In this document: one piece after another, positions 1-5,243 of the stretch
How positions within the stretch are numbered: position 1 is the first letter of the stretch
Layout: each line of letters starts with the position of its first letter
Assembly: GCA_023447015.1 (NCBI GenBank)
Contig: JAEXPG010000197.1
Span: forward strand, 1 to 5,937
Source of the DNA: Verrucomicrobiota bacterium
Lineage (GTDB): Bacteria > Verrucomicrobiota > Verrucomicrobiia > Opitutales > Opitutaceae
Direction of reading: 5' to 3'
Length of the DNA stretch: 5,937 nt
The notes under the pieces: generated by a model
Databases searched by the model: none
The model's input: the letters and a program-made list of their open reading frames with translations, nothing else
Told to the model about the DNA's origin: nothing
Program-made: the position numbers and the translations under genes

Positions 1-410
1 TCGAGGTCGAGGACGTCGCCAAGCGCCTCATGGACTACGGCTACCACTCGCCCACGATGTCGTGGCCGGTCGCCGGCACGCTCATGGTCGAGCCGACCGA
101 GAGCGAGTCGAAGGCCGAGCTCGACCGGTTCTGCGACGCCCTGCTCTCGATCCACGAGGAGATGCTCGCCGTCGAGCGCGGCCAGGCCGACCGCACCAAC
201 AACGTCCTCAAGCACGCGCCGCACACCGCACAGGTCGTCTGCGCCGACAAGTGGGACCGCCCCTACTCGCGCGAGCTCGCCGCCTTCCCCAGCCCGGCGA
301 CGCGCGTCTCCAAGTTCTGGCCGTCCGTCAGCCGCATCGACAACACCTACGGCGACCGCAATCTGATCTGCACCTGCGCCGGCATGGACGCCTACACGGC
401 ACCCGCCTGA
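1..410 (+). CDS. gcvP: Glycine dehydrogenase (decarboxylating), P-protein, C-terminal 135 residues (5' end outside window)
   Basis: The pyridoxal-phosphate P-protein of the glycine cleavage system decarboxylates glycine and passes the aminomethyl group to the lipoyl H-protein in the cytoplasm. Only the C-terminal 135 residues are here; the first whole codon is at base 3 and the stop at 408-410. The fragment carries the family's conserved C-terminal blocks in order: SPTMSWPVAGTLMVEPTESE, SKAELDRFCDALL, the NAPHTA-like stretch KHAPHTAQVV, WDRPYSRELAAFP, and KFWPSVSRIDNTYGDRNLIC. These are hallmarks of full-length GcvP. The PLP lysine and most of the protein lie upstream of the window. No frameshift or early stop is visible in the part seen. 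The next gene is convergent, so gcvP is the last gene of its transcript here. Family assignment is very secure. Confidence 0.97.
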   Translation, partial: EVEDVAKRLMDYGYHSPTMSWPVAGTLMVEPTESESKAELDRFCDALLSIHEEMLAVERGQADRTNNVLKHAPHTAQVVCADKWDRPYSRELAAFPSPATRVSKFWPSVSRIDNTYGDRNLICTCAGMDAYTAPA

Positions 411-434
411 GGTCGGGCGAGTCCGGATTGTTGG

Positions 435-457
435 AGCCGGCCGCGCTGAGGCCGGCT
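435..457 (+). terminator. GC-rich hairpin after gcvP, possible weak terminator
   Basis: AGCCGGCC (435-442) and GGCCGGCT (450-457) form a perfect 8-bp stem around a 7-nt loop, 25 bp after the gcvP stop. It is followed by TCCTCC rather than a proper T-run. It may stabilise the 3' end or act as a weak or Rho-assisted terminator for gcvP; the structure is seen, the role is inferred. Confidence 0.45.
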
Positions 458-511
458 TCCTCCGCCGGGGTCACCGCCCCCAGCTAGAGTTCCGATTCAC
501 TCACACCCACG

Positions 512-540
512 AAAAAGGCGACGCCTCGCAGCGTCGCCTT
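512..540 (-). terminator. Intrinsic terminator of the PEP-CTERM gene
   Basis: On the minus strand AAGGCGACGC (540-531) pairs perfectly with GCGTCGCCTT (524-515) around a 6-nt loop. The descending strand continues into a T-run (five T at 516-512, the first two within the stem). This is a classic Rho-independent terminator 25 bp after the stop codon of the minus-strand gene ending at 566. In the plus direction the A-run precedes the stem and only TT follows, so it should act mainly on minus-strand transcripts. Confidence 0.85.
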
Positions 541-565
541 GGAGAGGTTTCGTACAGGAGGTGGT

Positions 566-1243
566 TCAGCGCCTGCTGCGGCGGCGGACAATCCCCGCCA
601 CCAGCAACGCCGCGGCGCCGATGATGGCCGCGGTCGTCGAGGGCTCCGGAATCACGCCGAAGGACACGTTGTCGAGACCGGTCGTCTCCTTCACGCCGTT
701 GCCGTACTCGCCGGAGATCATGAACGTCGAGAGGTTGCCCATGATCGAGGAGAACTGCGTGTCGGTCACCGCGGCGCCGCTCTGGTTGCCCACGCGGAAG
801 TTCGAGCCGGTCAGCCCGATGGAATAGTTGGTCCAGTCCGTTCCGGGCACCGCGATCGGGGCGACGATCGTCGTGAGGTTTCCTTCGCTGATGCCGCGAA
901 GGATCACCACGTTGTCCGCCGTCCAGTCGCTGAAGTCCGACCGGAGCGTGAAGGTCAGCTGCCCGCCGACATAGGACGAGTAGTTGGTCCCCGCCGTGAT
1001 CGGCGCCGAGAAGAAGAAGGTGTTCATCGAAGGATCAAACTTCGTGACATAACCTCCGCTTCCCTCGCTCACCCAGTTCAGTTCGGAGGCATCGCCCACC
1101 TCCGAATAGTTCGCGAGATCTCGGGCGATCCAGCCCTGCTGACTTCCATCAAACGTCCACGTCTGTGCACCAGCCGCGACGGCTAACAATCCGAGCGAGA
1201 GTGCGGCAATCAGCCGCCCCGCTCTTCCCTGCTGAGTTTTCAT
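566..1243 (-). CDS. Secreted PEP-CTERM protein with laminin-B-like domain
   Basis: A 225-residue exported protein. Residues 1-26 form a signal peptide: basic start MKTQQGRAGR, hydrophobic LIAALSLGLLAVAA, and a likely cut after AGA (26/27). Residues 28 to about 196 are a beta-rich, Trp- and Gly-containing domain opening with WTFDGSQQGW. The order of blocks (GGYVTKFDP, FFFSAP, GGQLTFTLR, WTNYSIGL, LDNVSF) resembles laminin IV type A/B modules often found in such proteins. Residues 199-225 are a PEP-CTERM sorting tag: PEPSTTAA, a hydrophobic helix (AIIGAAALLVAGIV) and RRRSRR. Exosortase normally recognises this tag, removes it and sends the protein to the surface or matrix; no exosortase gene is in the window. 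The frame is open further upstream, but 1243 is chosen because the signal peptide begins there. There is no strong ribosome-binding site. It ends at a strong terminator and is separated by 261 bp from the gene before it, so it is probably monocistronic. Binding target unknown. Confidence 0.88.
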   Translation of the reverse strand: MKTQQGRAGRLIAALSLGLLAVAAGAQTWTFDGSQQGWIARDLANYSEVGDASELNWVSEGSGGYVTKFDPSMNTFFFSAPITAGTNYSSYVGGQLTFTLRSDFSDWTADNVVILRGISEGNLTTIVAPIAVPGTDWTNYSIGLTGSNFRVGNQSGAAVTDTQFSSIMGNLSTFMISGEYGNGVKETTGLDNVSFGVIPEPSTTAAIIGAAALLVAGIVRRRSRR

Positions 1244-1504
1244 TGTCGTTTGTGTTTTCGGGAGGCCGCGCTGGGGGGCTGACGCCACCGAATCCCAATC
1301 GAACCCGGCGACCGTGCTAAGCGGTCGCTGGCTTGGCAATACCAACTTCACCCTCCAGCGCCAGGGCCCAAATCCGCGCCGGAAGGCGACAAGACGCCGT
1401 GGACCGGGAGGAGGACCGGGCAAACAGCCGCCACGGCTCAGGCCGCCGGCAGTCTGGCGCTCGTCCCTCGGCACCCGGCCCTCGTCTGCAGCACATGCAG
1501 GGTC
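1244..1504. other. Intergenic region upstream of the PEP-CTERM gene
   Basis: These 261 bp separate two minus-strand genes and should hold the promoter of the PEP-CTERM gene. I see no convincing -35/-10 pair and no clear -24/-12 (sigma-54) site. Visible structure: a 7-bp inverted repeat (1308-1328), a small TTGG-N5-CCAA inverted repeat (1333-1345), and a short direct repeat of GGACCGGG (1401-1408 and 1413-1420). Open frames across it have no coding character; the in-frame extension upstream of 1243 is Arg/Pro/Gly-rich and lies before the signal peptide. No terminator is evident for the GlcG-like gene that ends at 1505. Confidence 0.6.
1308..1328. repeat. 7-bp perfect inverted repeat upstream of the PEP-CTERM gene
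   Basis: GCGACCG (1308-1314) and CGGTCGC (1322-1328) are perfect inverted copies separated by 7 nt. The repeat lies 65 bp upstream of the start at 1243 and has no T-run on either side, so it is unlikely to be an intrinsic terminator. It could be an operator or a leader-RNA hairpin; no function can be assigned from sequence. Confidence 0.4.
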
Positions 1505-1972
1505 TCAGTCCTGTTTCACCCGCAGGCCGGACACCTTCGCCGCCGCGCGGACCACGATCTCCAGGTCCTTCTCCCCGCGAAAGCCGGAGAACGCCGCCGA
1601 GTAGAGCTTCCCGTCCGGTCCGTAGATGGCCACGCCGCCTTCCCAGCCGATGAAGTCCGGCCGCATGATCCCGAACGGACCGTCGTCGAGCTTCTTGGCG
1701 TAGACCAGCTCCGCGAAGCGGCCCGTGGCATAGCCGGTGGTGCGCACCTGGTTGACCTTGCGGCTGGCAATCCCGAAGACCCAGCGGCCCTTCCCCGGAT
1801 CGGTGCCGAAGATGCGCCCGACAAAACGGCCGTCGGGGGCGATCACGCTCACCGCGGCGTTGCCGTTGCCGGACATCTCGCGGTCGATCGGATCGTTGAG
1901 GTACTCGGGGACCAGCTTCGCGACTTCGTCGACCAGCTGCTGTGCCAGATCAGGGGAGGCGATGGGGCTCAT
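1505..1972 (-). CDS. GlcG/HbpS-like (DUF336-type) protein
   Basis: A 155-residue soluble protein with the layout of the GlcG/HbpS family: an N-terminal helix (DLAQQLVDEVAKLVPEYL, residues 8-25), a strand pair (AAVSVIAPDGRFVGRIF, 39-55), a central helical stretch (residues 65-95), then the signature-like GGVAIYGPDGKLYSAAFSG (112-130) and a closing helix beginning EKDLEIVVRAAA. Family members include the haem-binding HbpS and GlcG of the glycolate locus, but most have no proven role, and no glycolate-oxidation genes are nearby. The central block departs from the usual KA-xT-A pattern (here SRKVNQVRTTGYATGRF), so ligand and function are open. No signal peptide is seen. Start choice is uncertain: an ATG at 2032 in the same frame has GGAGG four bases upstream and would add 20 Arg/Pro-rich residues. 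I prefer 1972 because the family fold begins just after it and codons such as CGA, TCA and ACT in the extension look non-coding. It may be cotranscribed with the upstream gene ending at 2067. Confidence 0.72.
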   Translation of the reverse strand: MSPIASPDLAQQLVDEVAKLVPEYLNDPIDREMSGNGNAAVSVIAPDGRFVGRIFGTDPGKGRWVFGIASRKVNQVRTTGYATGRFAELVYAKKLDDGPFGIMRPDFIGWEGGVAIYGPDGKLYSAAFSGFRGEKDLEIVVRAAAKVSGLRVKQD

Positions 1973-2066
1973 GCGGGGCCGAGTTGATCGATCCGGCCTG
2001 TCGGGGGCGACACTGAAGCCGCGGCGATGCATTCGCCCTCCGTCGCACCGGCCGCCGGCAGCGTTC

Positions 2067-2957
2067 TCAGCCGATCAGCCCTGAACTGTGCCGCAGGCCC
2101 AGGCGGGAATCCGCCGGGCGCACATACCCCATGCCCGCGCTGTTCCGTCCTCCGTCGGCTCGCCCGCCAACCTCGCCGCTCCGATTCCGGCGCAGCAGCC
2201 CGCGGTACTCCCAGTGGTCGGCATGAAGCGAGGTCCGCTCGATGCGGCCGATCAGAACGTTCCCATCGCCCCCCAGTCGCCACGTCGTCCGCTCGCGCTG
2301 CTCCACGGACAACCAGCGGCCGATCGCATCGGGGGCATAGTCGCGGACGATCTCGCGATCCACGCGCCAGAACGCCCCGCCGCGCCACGGCACGCCACAG
2401 ATCCGGCATTCGAGCCGCCGCACCCGGGCCTGCTGCTCGTCGATCCAGACCACATGCTCGCATCCGCCGCCACCTGCCGCCGGCGGAACCACGAAGCCAC
2501 GGCAGGCCGCACCGCCGATCACCGCCGCAGGAAGACGCGCAGGGCGTCCGGTCCGCCAACCATGCAACTGCGACCCCTCATCGAACCCCTGCCGGAGCTC
2601 CAGCCGAAGTTCGTCGCGGCGGCGCGGTTCTTCCCGCGCGAGCCGATCCTCGCCGTTCTCGCGCAACTCCACGAACCGCACCACCGGCTCGCCCTCCGCA
2701 CCGGCCACGGCCACCGCGACGCCCCGTGCCGAGGAACACGGCCGCTCAAGCCGGTTCCACCGGCACTCGCGGATGTCGAACCGCCCGGGCACGTACCAGC
2801 GATCACCCAAGACGTACTGCCCGGCATAGCGCCAGAGCTCCCGATCGAGCGCGTCGAGCGCCTGCCCACCCCCGGCCGTGTGCGCAGGACGCACCTCCGT
2901 CACCGGGCCGGGTCCCGGCCGTGGCGGTGAGAAATCACTCCTGGTGTTCAGCAACAT
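2067..2957 (-). CDS. Hypothetical protein, 296 residues, with CxxC pair
   Basis: I do not recognise this protein. It is supported as coding by strong third-position G/C bias (about 85%), ordinary amino-acid composition and an uninterrupted frame; the mirror frame on the plus strand is Pro/Arg/His-rich and looks like its shadow. There is no signal peptide and no membrane segment. Residues 1-30 are Pro/Gly-rich and probably disordered. From residue 33 it reads as a folded, charged, Trp-rich soluble protein (LDRELWRYAGQYVLGDRWYV at 38-57). Residues 95-124 are strongly charged and probably helical. A Cys pair occurs at C184 and C187 (ECRICG), with other Cys at 65, 74, 152 and 166; metal binding or a disulfide is possible but unproven. 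The C-terminal segment includes TTWRLGGDGNVLIGRIERT. The start at 2957 lacks a ribosome-binding site; a GTG at 2903 is an alternative. The GlcG-like gene follows 94 bp downstream (34 bp if that gene starts at 2032), so they may share a transcript. Confidence 0.65.
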   Translation of the reverse strand: MLLNTRSDFSPPRPGPGPVTEVRPAHTAGGGQALDALDRELWRYAGQYVLGDRWYVPGRFDIRECRWNRLERPCSSARGVAVAVAGAEGEPVVRFVELRENGEDRLAREEPRRRDELRLELRQGFDEGSQLHGWRTGRPARLPAAVIGGAACRGFVVPPAAGGGGCEHVVWIDEQQARVRRLECRICGVPWRGGAFWRVDREIVRDYAPDAIGRWLSVEQRERTTWRLGGDGNVLIGRIERTSLHADHWEYRGLLRRNRSGEVGGRADGGRNSAGMGYVRPADSRLGLRHSSGLIG

Positions 2958-3162
2958 GGTGGGGGCACGGTGCCGGGCTCCGGCAGCAGGACTCGCGCCG
3001 AGGCGGCAGGATCCGGAGCGCAAGCCCCTTGTCACTCCCCGCACCATTGATGGAGGAAACCGCTGATGAGCGGCCCCGTGCCCGTGCCAACGGGCGCCGT
3101 TCCCGCCACGTCGCCCCAGCGGACGGCTTGCGCGCCGGATCGCCGCGACCAAGCCTCCGGAC

Positions 3163-3552
3163 ATGCGCCTCGAACACCTCGCGCTCTGGACGCCCCGTCT
3201 GGAAACGCTGCGCGACTTCTACGTCGGCCACCTCGGCTGCGTCGCCGGACCGCTCTACACGAGCGCCTCCCGCCCATTCCGCTCGTACTTCCTCACCTTC
3301 CCCGCCGGCGGTCGGCTCGAGCTCATGGAACAGCCCGGGCTCGAGACGCCGCCCACCGCCGCGGCCCCCGACCGCACCGGGCTCGCCCACCTCGCCCTCA
3401 CCCTCGGCAGCGAAGAAGCCGTGCGCACCACCACCGAGCGCCTCCGCTCCGCCGGCATCCGCGTGATCGGCGAACCCCGCCGCACCGGCGACGGCTACTA
3501 CGAGAGCGTCCTGCTCGACCCCGACGGCAACCGGATCGAGCTTACCGCGTGA
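3163..3552 (+). CDS. VOC-family (glyoxalase/bleomycin-resistance fold) protein
   Basis: A 129-residue cytoplasmic protein made of two beta-alpha-beta-beta-beta modules, the complete vicinal-oxygen-chelate unit. The first module runs from MRLEHLALWT through DFYVGHLGC to SYFLTFPAGGRLELME; the second from GLAHLALTL through VRTTTERLRSAG to VLLDPDGNRIELTA. The four expected metal-ligand positions are all present: H5, E53, H76 and E126, in the H/E/H/E order of glyoxalase I. That supports a metal-dependent enzyme, for example a lyase or isomerase, but this family covers glyoxalases, dioxygenases, epimerases and antibiotic-binding proteins, so the substrate is unknown. The start at 3163 is the only ATG in this frame after the in-frame TGA at 3064-3066 and places the first metal ligand at residue 5, as usual. 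No clear ribosome-binding site precedes it. It is divergent from the 296-residue gene and convergent with the secreted-protein gene, with only 13 bp between the latter's stop and its own. Confidence 0.9.
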   Translation: MRLEHLALWTPRLETLRDFYVGHLGCVAGPLYTSASRPFRSYFLTFPAGGRLELMEQPGLETPPTAAAPDRTGLAHLALTLGSEEAVRTTTERLRSAGIRVIGEPRRTGDGYYESVLLDPDGNRIELTA

Positions 3553-3565
3553 CGCTCGTGCCTTT

Positions 3566-4234
3566 CTATCGGGCGGCTTCGCGGGTGATCCGCGCGAACT
3601 CGTCCGGGGAAAGGCGTTTCAACCGGAGCAGATACACGATGCGCGTCGCCTCGCCTTCGTCCGGCGCGATCACCGCCAGATCCTCGTCCAGTTGGAGTCG
3701 CTCGCCTTTGAGCACGACCTGATGGCGCTTGAACACCGGCCGGCCCACGTCGAGCCCCGGTGCGTCCTCCACCGGCTCGCGACCGACCAGCACCTGTACA
3801 CGCTGGTCCGAGTCGACCGCGACAAATCCTGGGGCGTCCGCCGTCTGGATGGTGAAATGCCAGAACACCCCCTCGAGCCCGTCGGCGTCGCCCACGCACA
3901 GCCGGAAACTGCCGTCCGCCTGGCGTTCGAAGTACTGCAGCTCTCTTCCGATCACACACCAGGCCTCCTGCTTCTCCGCGGCGGCCACGGTCGGATCCGT
4001 CAGCTCCTTCACCTCCGTCAACGGCGCCAGTCCGGCCTCGAGGAACCGGATACCCGTCCCGTCGCGGCTCACACGCGTCGGCCGCGCGGCCGCCCGCTCG
4101 TGCGCGGCGGTGATCTGCGCGGCCGGCACCTGCACGACCGTCATGTTGAACGAGTAGCCGGTCGTGCCCTCGGCGGCCGCCGCGCGCGGCAACCAAGCAA
4201 GCGCCAACAAGGCAATGAATGAGATCGGTTTCAT
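3566..4234 (-). CDS. Secreted hypothetical protein, third gene of the ECF sigma operon
   Basis: A 222-residue protein with a clear Sec signal peptide: MKPISFIALLALAWLPRAAA, with a likely cut near residues 20-22. I recognise no family. The mature part starts with an amphipathic beta-like stretch (YSFNMTVVQVPA, 27-38) and a helix. It then shows CVIGRELQYFERQADGSFRL, with C93 and C113 the only two cysteines, which could form a disulfide in the periplasm. A further beta-rich segment follows (FWHFTIQTADAPGFVAVDS), then VFKRHQVVLKGERLQL and a helical C-terminus (SPDEFARITREAAR). The recurrent strand pattern gives a faint impression of the small repeat domains of secretins, but I could not support that. 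The start is set by the signal peptide and by AAAGGA six bases upstream. It lies 11 bp after the membrane-protein gene, so it is almost certainly cotranscribed with the sigma factor. A role in sensing or answering envelope stress is an inference from context alone. Confidence 0.85.
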   Translation of the reverse strand: MKPISFIALLALAWLPRAAAAEGTTGYSFNMTVVQVPAAQITAAHERAAARPTRVSRDGTGIRFLEAGLAPLTEVKELTDPTVAAAEKQEAWCVIGRELQYFERQADGSFRLCVGDADGLEGVFWHFTIQTADAPGFVAVDSDQRVQVLVGREPVEDAPGLDVGRPVFKRHQVVLKGERLQLDEDLAVIAPDEGEATRIVYLLRLKRLSPDEFARITREAAR

Positions 4235-4240
4235 CAGGTT

Positions 4241-4246
4241 TCCTTT
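4241..4246 (-). promoter_or_regulatory. Ribosome-binding site of the secreted-protein gene, overlapping the upstream stop
   Basis: The minus strand reads TGAAAGGAAACCTGATG across this junction. The last base of the TGA stop of the membrane-protein gene is the first A of AAAGGA, which lies six bases before the ATG at 4234. This fixes the start and implies coupled translation. Confidence 0.75.
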
Positions 4247-4620
4247 CAAAGGCGCCCGTCGGCCGGGACGGGCTTCGTGGTGATCCGGACCGGGGCCCGG
4301 GTGAAATCGATGACCGCCGGCAGCGCGGCCGGCGCGCGCTCGCGGCTCAAGACCTGCCGCAGCTCCTCGCTCGGCGGCAGCACGACGATCACCGGCGCAG
4401 GCGCCGGCGGCGCCGGACGCTCCCACCGCGCCCGCACTCCGACGCCGAGCGCGACACATGCCGCGCACGCCACCGCCAGCAACCACGCCGGCACCGGTGC
4501 CGTCAGCAATCCATGGCGACGCCGGCCCGCGCGTTCGAAGAGCGCGTCCATCCGGACGTCGAGGGAAGCCGACGGACGTCGCCGCGGCAGATTCTGCAAC
4601 TCGTGTTCGATGTCGTTCAT
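4246..4620 (-). CDS. Small single-pass membrane protein, candidate anti-sigma factor
   Basis: A 124-residue protein directly after the ECF sigma gene; its ATG overlaps the sigma stop as ATGA. Residues 1-35 form a short charged cytoplasmic part with the pattern ELQNLPRRRPSASLDVRMDALF, similar in style to N-termini seen in small sigma-linked membrane proteins of Verrucomicrobiota and Planctomycetota. One membrane helix spans about residues 43-63 (VPAWLLAVACAACVALGVGV), flanked by basic residues on both sides. The C-terminal 55 residues, Pro-rich at first and then with an EELRQVLSRE helix, would lie in the periplasm. There is no HxxxCxxC zinc anti-sigma motif; both Cys sit in the membrane helix. 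Position, coupling and topology favour an anti-sigma role, but its sequence alone does not prove it. It could also be a small accessory membrane protein. Confidence 0.75.
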   Translation of the reverse strand: MNDIEHELQNLPRRRPSASLDVRMDALFERAGRRRHGLLTAPVPAWLLAVACAACVALGVGVRARWERPAPPAPAPVIVVLPPSEELRQVLSRERAPAALPAVIDFTRAPVRITTKPVPADGRL

Positions 4621-5102
4621 GTGACTCTCTCCTCCCAAAGCACGCGCAGCTTCTCGAGGCCGCGCCGGTACCAGGACGCCGCGGTGTTCACCGACACGCC
4701 CCGCACGTCCGCCACCTCCTGCAAGGTGAGCGCATCGACGACCTTCAGCACGATCGCCTCGCGTTCGTCCGACGAGAGCTCCGCCAACAACCGGTCGACC
4801 TCCTCGGCGATCCCGGAGTCGGCCGGCGCCGTCCCCTCCGCGTCGCACGCCAGCGCAAAGATCCCGTCCTCGTGGCGCCGCCCCTGCCGCAGCCCGTCGA
4901 CCGCGGCGTTGCGCACGCACCGGAACACATACGGCCGCAGATCCGCCGGCGCCGTCCCGCGCCGCAACAGCCGGGCGAACGCATTGTGGATCGCATCCTC
5001 CGCCGCCGCGCGGTCGCGGGTCAGGGCGAGCGCGTAGGTGAAGAGCTCCTGCCGGTGCTCCTCGTACACGCGTCGCATCTGTTCCACAAAGAATTCGTTC
5101 AT
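4617..5102 (-). CDS. ECF-type RNA polymerase sigma factor
   Basis: A 161-residue sigma-70-family factor of the extracytoplasmic-function class, which directs core RNA polymerase to a small set of promoters. Region 2 covers about residues 10-75: the helix YEEHRQELFTYALALTRDRA, the core-binding block AEDAIHNAFARLL (34-46) matching the usual AEDLVQETFLRL, and the -10-reading RPYVFRCVRNAAVDGLRQ (56-73). A linker of about 30 residues follows. Region 4 (about 104-155) has LSSDEREAIVLKVVDALTLQ and the helix-turn-helix LQEVADVRGVSVNTAASWYR, ending in RGLEKLR. There is no C-terminal extension, and the length is near the shorter end for the class. The ATG at 5102 has no good ribosome-binding site but gives a natural N-terminus. 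It heads a three-gene operon with the membrane protein and the secreted protein. Autoregulation is likely for the class but not shown by sequence. The exact ECF subgroup cannot be assigned by eye. Confidence 0.95.
   Translation of the reverse strand: MNEFFVEQMRRVYEEHRQELFTYALALTRDRAAAEDAIHNAFARLLRRGTAPADLRPYVFRCVRNAAVDGLRQGRRHEDGIFALACDAEGTAPADSGIAEEVDRLLAELSSDEREAIVLKVVDALTLQEVADVRGVSVNTAASWYRRGLEKLRVLWEERVT
4629..4635 (-). promoter_or_regulatory. Ribosome-binding site of the membrane-protein gene, inside the sigma coding end
   Basis: GGAGGAG on the minus strand ends eight bases before the ATG at 4620 and lies within the last codons of the sigma gene. With the ATGA overlap it supports this start and a fixed ratio of the two products by translational coupling. 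Confidence 0.75.
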
Positions 5103-5131
5103 CGCCGGAAATGCATGTCGCTCCTACCCGA

Positions 5132-5141
5132 CCCACGTGGG
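5132..5141. promoter_or_regulatory. Perfect palindrome CCCACGTGGG in the divergent control region
   Basis: A 10-bp perfect palindrome with a CACGTG core lies 29 bp upstream of the sigma start and about 100 bp before the divergent gene. It is well placed to be a dimeric regulator's operator in the sigma leader. No regulator can be named, and a 10-bp palindrome can arise by chance. Confidence 0.3.
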
Positions 5142-5150
5142 GAAGGCAGC

Positions 5151-5177
5151 ATTTTGTGCACCCGCGGTCACAATTCC
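5151..5177 (-). promoter_or_regulatory. Possible ECF-type promoter of the sigma operon
   Basis: On the minus strand GGAATT (5177-5172), similar to the GGAA core of many ECF -35 elements, is followed after 15 bp by CAAAAT (5156-5151). The position, about 48 bp upstream of the sigma start, suits an autoregulated promoter. The spacing and -10 fit are imperfect, so this is only a candidate. Confidence 0.2.
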
Positions 5178-5243
5178 GCCCCCCTGCCGTCGGGACATTG
5201 TTTGCGGATTGCCCGCCCCAAGCTCGCCACCGAGCGTTCCGCC

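Noticed and set aside
1244..1474. N-terminal extension of the PEP-CTERM frame to an ATG at 1474
   Set aside because: It would place 77 Arg/Pro/Gly-rich residues before an obvious signal peptide.
2088..2930. 280-residue plus-strand frame mirroring the 296-residue minus-strand gene
   Set aside because: It shares codon boundaries with the minus frame, but third-position G/C bias is stronger on the minus strand and the plus product is Pro/His/Arg-rich.
2972..2984. Short hairpin GCCGG-GCT-CCGGC in the divergent spacer
   Set aside because: A 5-6 bp stem in such GC-rich DNA is expected by chance; it has no T-run and no clear position relative to a promoter.
2027..3466. 479-residue plus-strand open frame
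   Set aside because: Arg/Pro/Ser/Ala-rich low-complexity product opposite the 296-residue gene and overlapping the VOC gene; no domain or plausible composition.
3066..3722. Plus-strand open frame starting nine bases after GGAGG, overlapping the VOC gene
   Set aside because: The ribosome-binding-like sequence is attractive, but the product is almost entirely Arg, Pro, His and Ala, runs through the VOC gene in another frame and into the convergent gene. It looks like a high-GC shadow.
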